The notes beneath the pieces were generated by a model. That model was not told where the DNA came from. It searched no databases and saw nothing but the letters and a program-made list of their open reading frames with translations. From positions 6,996 through 70,995 of the forward strand of contig NZ_JBNVZV010000023.1 in the NCBI RefSeq assembly GCF_050496545.1: DNA of 64,000 bases. The letters are read 5' to 3'. Every line of letters starts with the position of its first letter. Within the stretch, counting starts at the first letter, position 1. The stretch comes from Phycicoccus avicenniae_A. GTDB taxonomy: Bacteria > Actinomycetota > Actinomycetes > Actinomycetales > Dermatophilaceae. Of the stretch, positions 17,445 to 26,129 are shown piece after piece. Position numbers and translations under genes: made by a program.

Positions 17445-19112
17445 TCACCGCAGGAACATCAGGGGGCTGGTCATGGCCGCGTGCACGGCCCGCTCGACAC
17501 CGGCGACGGTGCCCATCGGGGCGTCGAGCCGGGCCGGGGCGCCACCGCCGGCGAGGCGGACCGCGAGGGTGCGCACCAGCGCGTGCGTGGCCGGCACGCG
17601 GTAGCCCGTGACCCGCTCGAGGATGCGCATCGCCGCGTCGGCGAAGGTCATCGACGCCGTGATGCCGAGCCGGCCGGCGAGGTCGCGCGGGCAGGTGAGG
17701 TGCGGGTCCGCGTCGGAGAGGACGGCGTCGGCGACGTTGAACCCACCGAGCACCGAGGCGGTCCCCATCCAGTGGGTGCTCCGGTCCGGCATGCCCTGCG
17801 GGGAGGGCCAGTCGCGCACGGGCTGGCCGGCGGCCTTGATCGCCTCGTAGGTCGTCGGGACCGGCTTGTCGGTGAGGTCGGCCGGTCGGCGGGTGTGGGT
17901 CCACTGGACGCCGGCGGTCGCGGCGACCGCGGCCCACGTCTCGGCCGGCCGCCGCCACTTCTGCCCGGCCGTGCTCAGCCAGGTCGGGTGCGTGAACATC
18001 GCCCGCAGGACGTGCTCGATGCTGCCGCCCTTGGCGACCCAGGCCTTCTGCATCGCGGTGACCATCGCCGCCGGCGGCGAGTCGCTGACGAAACGACGGG
18101 CGATGCGCAGGCAGACGGCGGCCCGCGTGACGGGGTCGTTCGCGAGGTCGCGCACGAAGCGCACCATGTCCTTCGGCCCGGAGGTGGTGCCGCCGTTCCA
18201 CGGGGTGTTCGCGTAGCGCCGGCCGCGGATGGTCACGGCCCCGAACCAGTGGTTGGCCTCGTGCACGCCGAGCGCCACGGTGCCGTCGGCCCGCGTGCCG
18301 CCCCAGAGACCAGAGAACAGCTTGGAGGCGGCCTTGACGTCGGCCTCCGTGTAGTGGCCGACCCCGACCGAGTAGAGCTCCATGACCTCACGGGCGAGGT
18401 TCTCGATGGGGTGGGCGCGGTTCGAGCCGTACTGGTCGAGGTAGGAGAGCATCCCGGCGCTGAAGGTGAAGGCGACGAGGACGTCGGAGAAGGTCCGGAA
18501 GGCCATCCGCCGGGCGAGGGCGTCGAGCTGGCGGGCCTGCCCCGTCATCTTGTTCTCGGCGTACGGGAGCGAGAAGTAGTCGAGCCAGAAGTCGGCCATC
18601 GTCGTCTGGAGGTGGCGCTTGGTGTAGACCGGCCGCAGGACGTGCACCCGCATCATCTGCTCGGCCATGATCCCCTCGGAGATGCCGCCGTACCCGGCCT
18701 TGGCGTCGCCCTCGGGGGTGGTCGACCAGATGGCGGGGTACTTCGAGGCCGCCTGCGCGAGGAACGGCTCGGCGATGGTGTCCGGGCGGAACTGCGCGTT
18801 CAGCCAGGCCGGGACCCCGACGCGGCGGATCTCGTCGGCGACGACGAAGCTGGAGCCGAGGGCCGCGCGGCGGGCCATCACCCACTCCGGGCTGGTGCTG
18901 ATGCCGGTGAGCCGCGGCGCGAGCGGGCTGGCAAGCATCGGGAGCGCCGACGCGACGGCCGCGCGCGGGCGACTGGGGACGCTGGACGCGCGGACCCGGG
19001 CGAGGGCCGGTCGCGGTGTGCTGGGTGCGAGAGACAACTGCAGCAACTCCTCGAAGGTGACGGGGCGGAGCGGTGGTGACCGCCCCGCCCCGTGCCGACG
19101 CAACCTCCGCAA
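17445..19112 (-). CDS. DUF1800 family protein
   Basis: A protein of up to 555 residues of the DUF1800 family (function unknown), encoded just upstream of its usual partner DUF1501. Characteristic segments are MADFWLDYFSLPYAENKMTG, AHPIENLAREVMELYSVGVG, HYTEADVKAASKLFSGLWGG and FVRDLANDPVTRAAVCLRIA. The N-terminal 40-60 residues are Arg/Pro-rich, so the true start may be downstream: a TTG about 9 nt after GAGGAG (reading LSLAPSTPRP) is a candidate. A signal peptide is not obvious. The 105-bp spacer up to 19217 shows no gene. Confidence 0.85.
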   Translation of the reverse strand: MRRLRRHGAGRSPPLRPVTFEELLQLSLAPSTPRPALARVRASSVPSRPRAAVASALPMLASPLAPRLTGISTSPEWVMARRAALGSSFVVADEIRRVGVPAWLNAQFRPDTIAEPFLAQAASKYPAIWSTTPEGDAKAGYGGISEGIMAEQMMRVHVLRPVYTKRHLQTTMADFWLDYFSLPYAENKMTGQARQLDALARRMAFRTFSDVLVAFTFSAGMLSYLDQYGSNRAHPIENLAREVMELYSVGVGHYTEADVKAASKLFSGLWGGTRADGTVALGVHEANHWFGAVTIRGRRYANTPWNGGTTSGPKDMVRFVRDLANDPVTRAAVCLRIARRFVSDSPPAAMVTAMQKAWVAKGGSIEHVLRAMFTHPTWLSTAGQKWRRPAETWAAVAATAGVQWTHTRRPADLTDKPVPTTYEAIKAAGQPVRDWPSPQGMPDRSTHWMGTASVLGGFNVADAVLSDADPHLTCPRDLAGRLGITASMTFADAAMRILERVTGYRVPATHALVRTLAVRLAGGGAPARLDAPMGTVAGVERAVHAAMTSPLMFLR

Positions 19113-19217
19113 CGAGTTTCACCCCGCCCCGTCCCGCCCGGCCGTCGGATTGCCATCTCTTGACCAAGTCCTGACGCTCCCCTGACCGGGGCCCTACCCC
19201 CGGGGGTTCGGGGGCAC

Positions 19218-20039
19218 TCAGCGGATGCCGCTGCGGGCGAACCCCTGGACGAAGAAGCGCTGGAACCCGAGGAAGAGGACGACCATCGGGGTGACGCTGA
19301 CCAGCGCGAAGGCCATCGTCCCGCCGTAGTCCGAGCCGAACTGCCCCTGGAGGTAGAGGAGCCCGATCGGCAGCGTGTACAGCTCGTTGTCCTGGAGCGC
19401 GATGAGCGGCCACGCGAAGTCGTTCCACGACTGGAGCAGCGTCATGAAGAAGAGCACGGCGAGGAGCGGACGGCTCAGCGGCAGCACGATCTGCCAGAAG
19501 ACGCGCAGGTGGCCGGCCCCGTCGATGCGGGCGGCGTCGATGAGCTCGCGCGGGATGGCGAGGACGAACTGGCGGGCGAGGAAGACCCCGAACCCCGAGG
19601 CCGCGGTCGGGAGGATGACGGCCCAGTAGCTGCCCTGGAGGCCGAGCCCGGTGACCAGCCGGAACAGCGGCACCATGATCACCTGCAGCGGGATCATCAG
19701 GGTCGAGACGACCAGCAGGAACAGCACCCCGGAGCCGCGGAAGCGCAGGTGCGCGAACGCGTACCCGCCGAGCATGCTGACCGCCACCGTGACGAGCGAG
19801 ACGGTCAGGGCGATGGCCACGGAGTTCCCGACCCAGGTGAGCACCGGGAAGGCCGAGAACACCCGCTCCATGTTCACGAGCGTGAACGTGCGCGGCCACA
19901 GCCGCAGGTCCCCGCCGAGCAGCTCGGCGCGCGAGGAGAACGCCACGACGACCATCCAGTAGAGCGGGAAGAGGAGGACGGCGCTCACGAGGACGGCCAG
20001 CAGCAGCCGCACCGGGAGCCAGCGGTCGCGGCGCCTCAT
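19218..20039 (-). CDS. Carbohydrate ABC transporter permease (MalG type)
   Basis: A 273-residue inner-membrane permease with six hydrophobic segments. The EAA loop reads IPRELIDAARIDGAGHLRVF, the contact site for the ATPase, and IPLQVIMVPLFRL is typical of MalG-like proteins. It is the last gene of a minus-strand operon encoding solute-binding protein, MalF-type permease and this protein; its ATG overlaps the stop of the MalF-type gene by 4 bp. No ATPase gene is present, so the complex probably uses a shared MsmK-like ATPase encoded elsewhere, as is common for this subfamily. Sugar substrate unknown. Confidence 0.92.
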   Translation of the reverse strand: MRRRDRWLPVRLLLAVLVSAVLLFPLYWMVVVAFSSRAELLGGDLRLWPRTFTLVNMERVFSAFPVLTWVGNSVAIALTVSLVTVAVSMLGGYAFAHLRFRGSGVLFLLVVSTLMIPLQVIMVPLFRLVTGLGLQGSYWAVILPTAASGFGVFLARQFVLAIPRELIDAARIDGAGHLRVFWQIVLPLSRPLLAVLFFMTLLQSWNDFAWPLIALQDNELYTLPIGLLYLQGQFGSDYGGTMAFALVSVTPMVVLFLGFQRFFVQGFARSGIR

Positions 20040-21001
20040 CCGGCGAGGTCCCGGGTCCGGCTGAGCCGCCAGCGCACGGCGACGAACACGAGGCTCACGA
20101 GCAGCAGCACGACGCCGATGGCCGAGGCGTAGCCCTGGTCGCGGACGACGAACCCGTTGTCGTAGGCGTACGTGACGAGGACCGATGTCGCGTTGCGCGG
20201 GCCGCCGCCGGTGAGGACGAAGACCACGTCGAAGACCTGGAACGAGTAGATGACGTTGAGCACGACGAGGAAGAACGAGGACGGGCCGAGCATCGGCACG
20301 ATGACGTGGCGCAGCCGCTGCCACGCGTTCGCCCCGTCGAGGAGGGCGGCCTCGCGCACTTCGGGACCGATGCCCTGCAGGCCGGCCAGGTAGATCAGCA
20401 TGTTGAAGCCGACGCGCCACCAGAGGGTGACCAGCACGACCGAGGCGAACGCGGCCGGACCGCTGGACTGCCACGGCACGGCCGGCAGCCCGACCGCCCG
20501 CAGCACGGTGTCGAGGATGCCGCTGTTCTCGTCGAGCACGAGGACGCCCATGAGCGCCGTCGCGACCCCGGACACGGCCATCGGGAGGATGACCACGGCG
20601 CGGAAGAGTCCGCGCGCCGGCAGCACCGAGTCGAGCAGGACCGCGATGAGCAGACCGAGGCCCATCGAGAGCGGCGTGACGATCGCGGTGAACAGCACCG
20701 TGTTGAGCGCGGCCCGCCAGAAGAGGGGGTCGGACGCGAGCCGTGTGTAGTTGTCGAGCCCGACGAAGGTGCCGGCGCCGAAGCCGTTGGTGCGCTGGAG
20801 GCTGAGCACGACAGCCCCGGCGAGCGGGACGAACACGAAGAGCCCCAGCAGCCCGAGCGTCGGGGCGAGGAACCCGAGGGCCGCCGCCTGCTCCCGGCGG
20901 GCGCCCCTCCCCCGGCGCCGTCGACGGCGCGGCCGGTCCGCCGGGGGCCGGACACCCTCGGCTCCCGGCGACCCGGCGAGCAGCTCGGGCGTCGTGCTCA
21001 C
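20036..21001 (-). CDS. Carbohydrate ABC transporter permease (MalF type)
   Basis: A 321-residue permease with an Arg/Pro-rich cytoplasmic N-terminus (about 40 residues) and six membrane segments starting LGFLAPTLGLLGLFVFVPLA. The EAA loop is GPEVREAALLDGANAWQRLR. The GTG at 21001 is chosen because it overlaps the stop of the binding-protein gene by 4 bp, showing translational coupling; its own stop overlaps the next permease in the same way. It partners the MalG-type permease at 19218-20039. Confidence 0.92.
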   Translation of the reverse strand: MSTTPELLAGSPGAEGVRPPADRPRRRRRRGRGARREQAAALGFLAPTLGLLGLFVFVPLAGAVVLSLQRTNGFGAGTFVGLDNYTRLASDPLFWRAALNTVLFTAIVTPLSMGLGLLIAVLLDSVLPARGLFRAVVILPMAVSGVATALMGVLVLDENSGILDTVLRAVGLPAVPWQSSGPAAFASVVLVTLWWRVGFNMLIYLAGLQGIGPEVREAALLDGANAWQRLRHVIVPMLGPSSFFLVVLNVIYSFQVFDVVFVLTGGGPRNATSVLVTYAYDNGFVVRDQGYASAIGVVLLLVSLVFVAVRWRLSRTRDLAG

Positions 21002-22299
21002 CGCGAGGTCGCGTCCGCGATGCCGCGGGTCAGGCCGGCGATGGTCTCCTCGACCGAGCGGCCGCCGACGAAGGCCTCCTCGAGCTGGTCCTTGAGGACC
21101 GTGATGATCGCGGACATCGACGGGGACGCCACCTGCCCGGAGTCCTGCGGCTGCACGCTGCTCGCCTGCCCGATGAAGACCGGCGAGAGCTCGGGACGGA
21201 CCGCGAAGTCGACACCGGACTCGACGAGGTCCTTGCGCGTCGGCAACAACGATGCGCCGGAACAGAACTCGCGCATCGGGTCGGCGCCGGTGACGAAGTC
21301 GAGGAAGGACGCGGCCAGCGCGGGGTCCTTCGCCTGCTTCGTCGCGACGAGGGCGTTGCCGCCGAAGTCGCCGGCCGAGCGGGCCCGGCGCGGGGAGAAG
21401 GTCGCGCCCCACTCGAAGTCGAGCGTGGCGTCGGCGTCCGGCAGCAGGAAGGCACCGGCCCAGGTCATCGCGGCGGTCTGGGAGTACCAGATGTCCGCCG
21501 CGTAGGTCGAGGACTTCACCGAGCTGTTCGGCGGGACCCACTTCTGCCGGAAGAAGGACTGGGTGAACTCGACGGCGGCCCGGCCGGCGTCGGAGTCGAT
21601 CGCCGGCGTCGTCAGGTCCTCGGCGAGGAAGCGGCCGTCGGCCTCGAACAGCCAGCTGAGCCAGCGGGTGACCCCGTTGCCCTGCCAGTTGTAGACGAAG
21701 GGGTACTTCGCGTCCGGCAGCTCGCGCCGCAGAGCACCGGCGACCCGGGCCAGCTCGTCCCAGGTCCACGCGTCCTCGAGCCGCGTCGGGACCTCCGTGA
21801 TGCCCGCCGCGGCGAGCATCGGCTTGTTGTAGAGGATCGCGGAGGTGTCGGTGTGGTGCGGGACGCCGTAGGGGGCGCCGCCCCGCAGGACCGCCTGCCA
21901 CGCAGCGGGCGTGAACCGCTCCGCCACGCTCTTGTCGAGGTGCGGGGTGAGGTCGAGCAGCTGGTCGCGGCCCGCGTAGCCACCGAACGTGTAGTACGGC
22001 ACGCGGAACACGTCCGGCGGGGTCCCGGCCTGGAGCTGGGCGTCGATCGTCGTGAACATCTGCTCGTACGGCACGGCGTTCAGGCGCACGGAGACACCGG
22101 AGTTCGCCTTCTCGAACGCGCTGATGGCCGACCGGAAGCCGGCGAGCTCGGCATCCGTGCCCCACGTCGTGAAGGCGAGCGTGCCGGACGCGGCGGCGGG
22201 CTCGTCGCCCTTGGTCGAGAAGCCGGCGCAGGCGGACAGGGCGAGGGGGGCGGACGCCAGGGAGGCGGCACCGAGGAGCTGGCGGCGGGTGAGCGGCAT
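20998..22299 (-). CDS. Sugar ABC transporter solute-binding lipoprotein
   Basis: A 433-residue extracellular solute-binding protein of family 1. The signal region MPLTRRQLLGAASLASAPLA contains a twin-Arg-like motif and ends in the lipobox LSAC (Cys about residue 24). The mature protein has the family pattern GTLAFTTWGTDAELAGFRSA, PPDVFRVPYYTFGGYA, YGVPHHTDTSAILYNKPML and TWAGAFLLPDADA. It is the first gene of the operon with the two permeases. Substrate cannot be read from the sequence. Upstream 22300-22443 shows no clear promoter. Confidence 0.93.
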   Translation of the reverse strand: MPLTRRQLLGAASLASAPLALSACAGFSTKGDEPAAASGTLAFTTWGTDAELAGFRSAISAFEKANSGVSVRLNAVPYEQMFTTIDAQLQAGTPPDVFRVPYYTFGGYAGRDQLLDLTPHLDKSVAERFTPAAWQAVLRGGAPYGVPHHTDTSAILYNKPMLAAAGITEVPTRLEDAWTWDELARVAGALRRELPDAKYPFVYNWQGNGVTRWLSWLFEADGRFLAEDLTTPAIDSDAGRAAVEFTQSFFRQKWVPPNSSVKSSTYAADIWYSQTAAMTWAGAFLLPDADATLDFEWGATFSPRRARSAGDFGGNALVATKQAKDPALAASFLDFVTGADPMREFCSGASLLPTRKDLVESGVDFAVRPELSPVFIGQASSVQPQDSGQVASPSMSAIITVLKDQLEEAFVGGRSVEETIAGLTRGIADATSR

Positions 22300-22443
22300 G
22301 AGGTTCTCCGGGTGAGGACGACGGGGGCGCGCCCCAGCTGGCTGCTCAACCGCGGACCCCGCCGACGCTAGCCAGCGGGGCGCGGACCGGCGGCGGTCGG
22401 TGCCCGGCGGACGCCCGGCTGTCGAACCTCGCCGGTGCAGGGG

Positions 22444-23295
22444 TCAGAAGACGGGCTTGCCGCCGGTGACGCCGAGCACCGTGCCGGAGACGTAGCTCGC
22501 CTCGTCGGAGGCGAGGAAGACGTACGCGGCGGCCACCTCGACGGGCTGCCCGACCCGGCCGAGCGGCGTGGTCGAGCCGAACCCCTCGACCTTGTCGGCG
22601 GACATCGTCGCGGGGATGAGCGGGGTCCAGATCGGGCCCGGGGCGACGGCGTTGACGCGCACGCCGCGGGGCCCGAGCTCCTGGGCGAGGTTCACGACGA
22701 GGTTGGTCAGCGCGGCCTTGGTCGCCGCGTAGTCGAGGAGGTGGTCGGCCGGCTGGTAGGCCTGGACCGACGTCGTGACGACGACGTTGCCCGCCGACTC
22801 CTCGAGGTCGCGCGCCAGCTCGCGCACGAGCCAGAAAGTCGCGAAGACGTTCGTCGCGAAGGTGCGCTCGACCTGCTCGGGCGGGAAGTCCTCGAGCGCG
22901 TCGTGCGTCATCTGGTAGGCCGCGTTGCAGACGAGCACGTCGAGGCCGTCGAGCCGCTCGCGCACCTCCTGCACGAGGTCCCGGACGGCGTCGTGTGTGC
23001 GCAGGTCGGCGGCGACGGCGTGTGCCTCACCGCCCGCGGCCTCGACCGCGGCGACGGCCTCGCGGGCGTCGTCGGCCTCCTCCGGCAGGTGGGTCAGGAC
23101 GACGCGCGCCCCTTCGTGGGCGAACGTCACCGCGACGGCGCGGCCGATGCCCGAGTCACCACCGGTGACGAGCACCCGCTTGCCCGTGAGCCGAGCCCGG
23201 CCGGTCCACGACTCCTCGCCGTGGTCGGGCCGCGGGTCGAGGGCGTCGGTGCGGCCGGGCCAGTCCTGGGACTGGGCGGGGATGGTGGCGCTCAT
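22444..23295 (-). CDS. SDR-family oxidoreductase
   Basis: A 283-residue short-chain dehydrogenase of the extended N-terminus (YghA/glucose-dehydrogenase-like) type. The cofactor site VLVTGGDSGIGRAVA is at about 40-54, the NAA motif is in VLVCNAAYQM, the catalytic Ser is in VVTTSVQAYQ and the catalytic Tyr/Lys pair is in YAATKAALTN. PGPIWTPLIPATM follows as usual. The N-terminal stretch with PAQSQDWPGR and PRPDHGEESW is typical of stress-associated members of this group. Substrate unknown. It stands alone or precedes nothing obvious in its direction (the next gene that way is 140 bp further). Confidence 0.9.
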   Translation of the reverse strand: MSATIPAQSQDWPGRTDALDPRPDHGEESWTGRARLTGKRVLVTGGDSGIGRAVAVTFAHEGARVVLTHLPEEADDAREAVAAVEAAGGEAHAVAADLRTHDAVRDLVQEVRERLDGLDVLVCNAAYQMTHDALEDFPPEQVERTFATNVFATFWLVRELARDLEESAGNVVVTTSVQAYQPADHLLDYAATKAALTNLVVNLAQELGPRGVRVNAVAPGPIWTPLIPATMSADKVEGFGSTTPLGRVGQPVEVAAAYVFLASDEASYVSGTVLGVTGGKPVF

Positions 23296-23376
23296 CGGGT
23301 CCTCCTCGGGTCGGGGCGGTCGTCCGGTCCCTACCCGAACGCGCGCGCGGCACGCATCCGGGTCCTGGCGCCGGGG

Positions 23377-23916
23377 TCAGCGACCGGGCGCGGTGGACGG
23401 GCGGTCGAGGAGGCCGGCGAGGCCCCGCTGCTGCTCACCGAGGTAGGCGTCGAGGACCAGCAGGCCTGCCGTCGTCACCGGGGTGGCCCACTGGAGCAGG
23501 CGGAGGCGCTCGCCGAGCGCCCTGGCGCGGCGGCGGGCGTCCTCGTCGTGGTCGGCCTGCTCGCGCGCGTCCCCGTAGGCCGCCCCGACGCGGTAGGCCT
23601 CGGCGCCCGCGGCGACCGCCACCCCGGTCAGCGCGGTCTTGAGGACGACCGCGACGGTCGTCGGGCGGTGGTGCGCCACGCGGCGGCGGTTGTCGGCGAG
23701 GATCGCGACGCCGCTCAGGAGGTGGAGGGCGACGGCCGCCCCCTGCACCGGGCCCCAGCGGGTCCACCCCTCGTCGGCGATGTCGGCCCGCTGCCGCTCG
23801 TCATCACCTTCGGCCGCCGCCGGGTTGAGGCCCACGGCACCCATCAGCGAGCCGCCGAACCACGCCGCGTTGGTCGTGAGGTGGGTCGCCCGCACCGCCG
23901 TGCTCCATGCCGTCAT
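23377..23916 (-). CDS. Hypothetical membrane protein
   Basis: A 179-residue protein with three or four hydrophobic segments, including AAWFGGSLMGAVGLN, VQGAAVALHLLSGVAILA, VVLKTALTGVAVAAGAEAY and a C-terminal ATPVTTAGLLVLDAYL. Charged, acidic loops separate them. No family is recognised with certainty. It lies between the SDR gene and the GT2 cluster, all on the minus strand, 81 bp from each. Confidence 0.75.
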   Translation of the reverse strand: MTAWSTAVRATHLTTNAAWFGGSLMGAVGLNPAAAEGDDERQRADIADEGWTRWGPVQGAAVALHLLSGVAILADNRRRVAHHRPTTVAVVLKTALTGVAVAAGAEAYRVGAAYGDAREQADHDEDARRRARALGERLRLLQWATPVTTAGLLVLDAYLGEQQRGLAGLLDRPSTAPGR

Positions 23917-23997
23917 CGCGCTCTCCCGCCGGTCGCCGGCGCCCGCGGGTCCGGGCGCACGGAGCCGTCGCCGGGGTCCCGGGCGGCCGGGGACGAC

Positions 23998-24720
23998 CTA
24001 CCCGCCCGCGGCCCTCGGGACACCTACGGCCGCCAGGGCGGCCAGGTGGCTCGCGAAACCCCCGCGAGCGCGCCCGACGGTGCGCGCCGAGGTACGGACC
24101 CGGGCGCGGTCGGTGGCCACCCAGGGCCGGCCGCTCGCCCGCACCGCCTCGACGAGGGCGACGTCCTCGTGGAGCGGGACGGGGGCGAAGCCGCCGACGG
24201 ATGCGTAGGCGTCGGCGCGGATGCCGAGGTTGGCGCCGTGGACGTGCCGATGGCCCTCGCCCAGCTCGTGGCGGGCCCGCCAGGCCACGAGGACGCGCGG
24301 GTCGACCGACTCGTCCGGCACCACGGTGCCGACGACGAGATCGACCCCGGTCTCGGCGAGGGCGACGTGCTGCACGAGCCAGTCGCCGGGGACGACGGTG
24401 TCGGCGTCGGTCGTGGCCACCCACGTGGCCTGGGGAGGGACACCGGCCGCCAGCGCGGCCCGCGTGCCCACGCCCACCCCGATGTTCCGGGCGGCGCCCA
24501 CCGAGCCGAGGTCCCCGGTGACCACCTCGACCGCGGCAGCCCGGGCCACGGCGGCCGACCCGTCGACGCACCGGTCGAGGACGACGACGACGTGCACGGC
24601 GAGGTCCGGGCGGACCGATGCCAGGGCGGCCCGGGCGGTGTCCAGGCTCGCGAGGCAGCGGCCCAGGAGCTGTTCCTCGTCGCGGGCGGGCACCGCGACG
24701 ACGACGTGCCGCAGCCTCAC
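23998..24720 (-). CDS. Family 2 glycosyltransferase
   Basis: A 240-residue GT-A-fold glycosyltransferase. VVVAVPARDEEQLLGRCLAS begins the fold, VVVLDRCVDGSAAVA resembles the nucleotide-sugar site, TTDADTVVPGDW carries the DxD metal motif and LHEDVALVEAV the catalytic-loop ED pair. There are no membrane helices. The GTG start overlaps the stop of the PIG-L/methyltransferase gene by 4 bp, so it is the third gene of a coupled set. It is likely to modify the same small molecule or lipid as its neighbours; donor and acceptor unknown. Confidence 0.88.
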   Translation of the reverse strand: MRLRHVVVAVPARDEEQLLGRCLASLDTARAALASVRPDLAVHVVVVLDRCVDGSAAVARAAAVEVVTGDLGSVGAARNIGVGVGTRAALAAGVPPQATWVATTDADTVVPGDWLVQHVALAETGVDLVVGTVVPDESVDPRVLVAWRARHELGEGHRHVHGANLGIRADAYASVGGFAPVPLHEDVALVEAVRASGRPWVATDRARVRTSARTVGRARGGFASHLAALAAVGVPRAAGG

Positions 24721-26129
24721 CGCCGCCCCTCCACGGCGGCGACCGACTCCGGACCGCCGAGCACGTCGACGAGGACGTCGGCGTCCTCGTGGTGGGTGCG
24801 GTGCCCGAGGTCCGCGAGCGCCGCCAGGGCGACGTCGTGCACGGTCGGGCCGTCGAGCGGCACCCCCTCCGTCGGGTGCCGCCAGTGCACGAGCACCACC
24901 TCGCCGCCGGGGGCGAGGCTCCTCCGCACGCGTCGCAGGGTCTCGAGCAGCTCGGTTGGCGTGAGGAAGTAGCCGACCTCCGAGAAGACGACGAGGTCGG
25001 CCTCCCCCTCGGGCACGTCGCGCGGGGCGGCGCCGTGCACCCACCGGACGGTCGGCGGGGCGTCGCGCCGGGCGACGGCGAGGGCCTCCCCGCTGACGTC
25101 GAGGGCGACGACCTCGTCGGCACGGGACGCCAGCTCGCGCGTCAAAATACCTGTGGCACAACCCACCTCGACGATCCTCCGGTACCTCGGGCGGCGGAGG
25201 ACAGCGGTGGTGAGGACGCGCTTGCGTCGCTCGGAGAACGAGCCCTCGAAGCCCCAGGGGTCGTGCTCGCCCTCGGCGTACATCGCGTCGAAGGGTTCGG
25301 CGACGACGCCGACCGGTCGGGCCGAGCGCACCGGGAGGGTGCCGGGGCGGGCGAGGAGCACCTCGACCGGCCGCCGCGCCCGCCGGAGCACCGCATCGGT
25401 GACGACCGGACCGTCGCCGGGCAGCGGGCCGAGCGGGAGCGTCTGCGAGGGGTGCCGGGCCAGCGCCTCCGTCTTGCGGTGCAGGTCGTCGAGGGCGAGC
25501 TCGACGACGTGCGGGACGGCGGCGCCCGGGCGGGTGACGTCGGCGTGCAGGTCGGCGGGAGCGCCCCAGTGCCACAACCAGAGCGGGTAGTGCGCGACCG
25601 TCGCGCCGGCCGTCGCGACGGCGTCGGCGGCCACCTGCCCGAGGGCGTCGTGGTCGGGATGGCCGTCAGCGGTCCAGGGCGCGAGGACGAGCGTCGTGGG
25701 CCGGAGCCTCGCGGCGACGGCGGCACCGAGCTCCTCGAGGTGGTCGGCGAGACCGCCGTCGGGGAGGTGGAGGTGCTCGACGACGGCGCCCGGTGCGAGG
25801 GCCTCGACGGCCGCGGCCACCTCCCGGCGTCGGACGGCGGCCAGCGCGTCCGGCTGCCAGGCGCTCGCCCCCGGGTGCGATCCCTCCCCGTCGGTGGCGA
25901 CGACCACCCGGACCGGCAGCCCGCCGCGGTGCGCGGCGGCGACGAGGCCGCCGACGGCCAGCGACTCGTCGTCCGGGTGGGCGGCGAGCACGAGCAGCTC
26001 GTCGAACCGGCCCGTGAGCGCATCGACGTCGACGAGGGGCATCCGCCACCATCCGGGGTCGGCGAGCCAGACGTGCTCGGGCGTGCCGGGGTCCGTGTGG
26101 AGGAACGACGGGTCGGACGGCTCGTCCAT
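24717..26129 (-). CDS. PIG-L deacetylase / SAM methyltransferase fusion
   Basis: A 470-residue bifunctional protein. Residues about 43-260 are a PIG-L (LmbE) zinc deacetylase: VLAAHPDDESLAVGG gives the HPDD motif at 51-54, and DGHPDHDALG the later His-x-x-His. This fold removes N-acetyl groups from GlcNAc-type sugars, as in MshB. Residues about 280-470 are a class I methyltransferase resembling NodS: VEVGCATGILTRELASRADE is the SAM motif and DLVVFSEVGYFLT follows. No linker domain is obvious. Start ATG shares one base with the stop of the acyl-CoA dehydrogenase-like gene (TGATG). Substrate unknown, but deacetylation followed by N-methylation of an amino sugar would be consistent. Confidence 0.88.
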   Translation of the reverse strand: MDEPSDPSFLHTDPGTPEHVWLADPGWWRMPLVDVDALTGRFDELLVLAAHPDDESLAVGGLVAAAHRGGLPVRVVVATDGEGSHPGASAWQPDALAAVRRREVAAAVEALAPGAVVEHLHLPDGGLADHLEELGAAVAARLRPTTLVLAPWTADGHPDHDALGQVAADAVATAGATVAHYPLWLWHWGAPADLHADVTRPGAAVPHVVELALDDLHRKTEALARHPSQTLPLGPLPGDGPVVTDAVLRRARRPVEVLLARPGTLPVRSARPVGVVAEPFDAMYAEGEHDPWGFEGSFSERRKRVLTTAVLRRPRYRRIVEVGCATGILTRELASRADEVVALDVSGEALAVARRDAPPTVRWVHGAAPRDVPEGEADLVVFSEVGYFLTPTELLETLRRVRRSLAPGGEVVLVHWRHPTEGVPLDGPTVHDVALAALADLGHRTHHEDADVLVDVLGGPESVAAVEGRR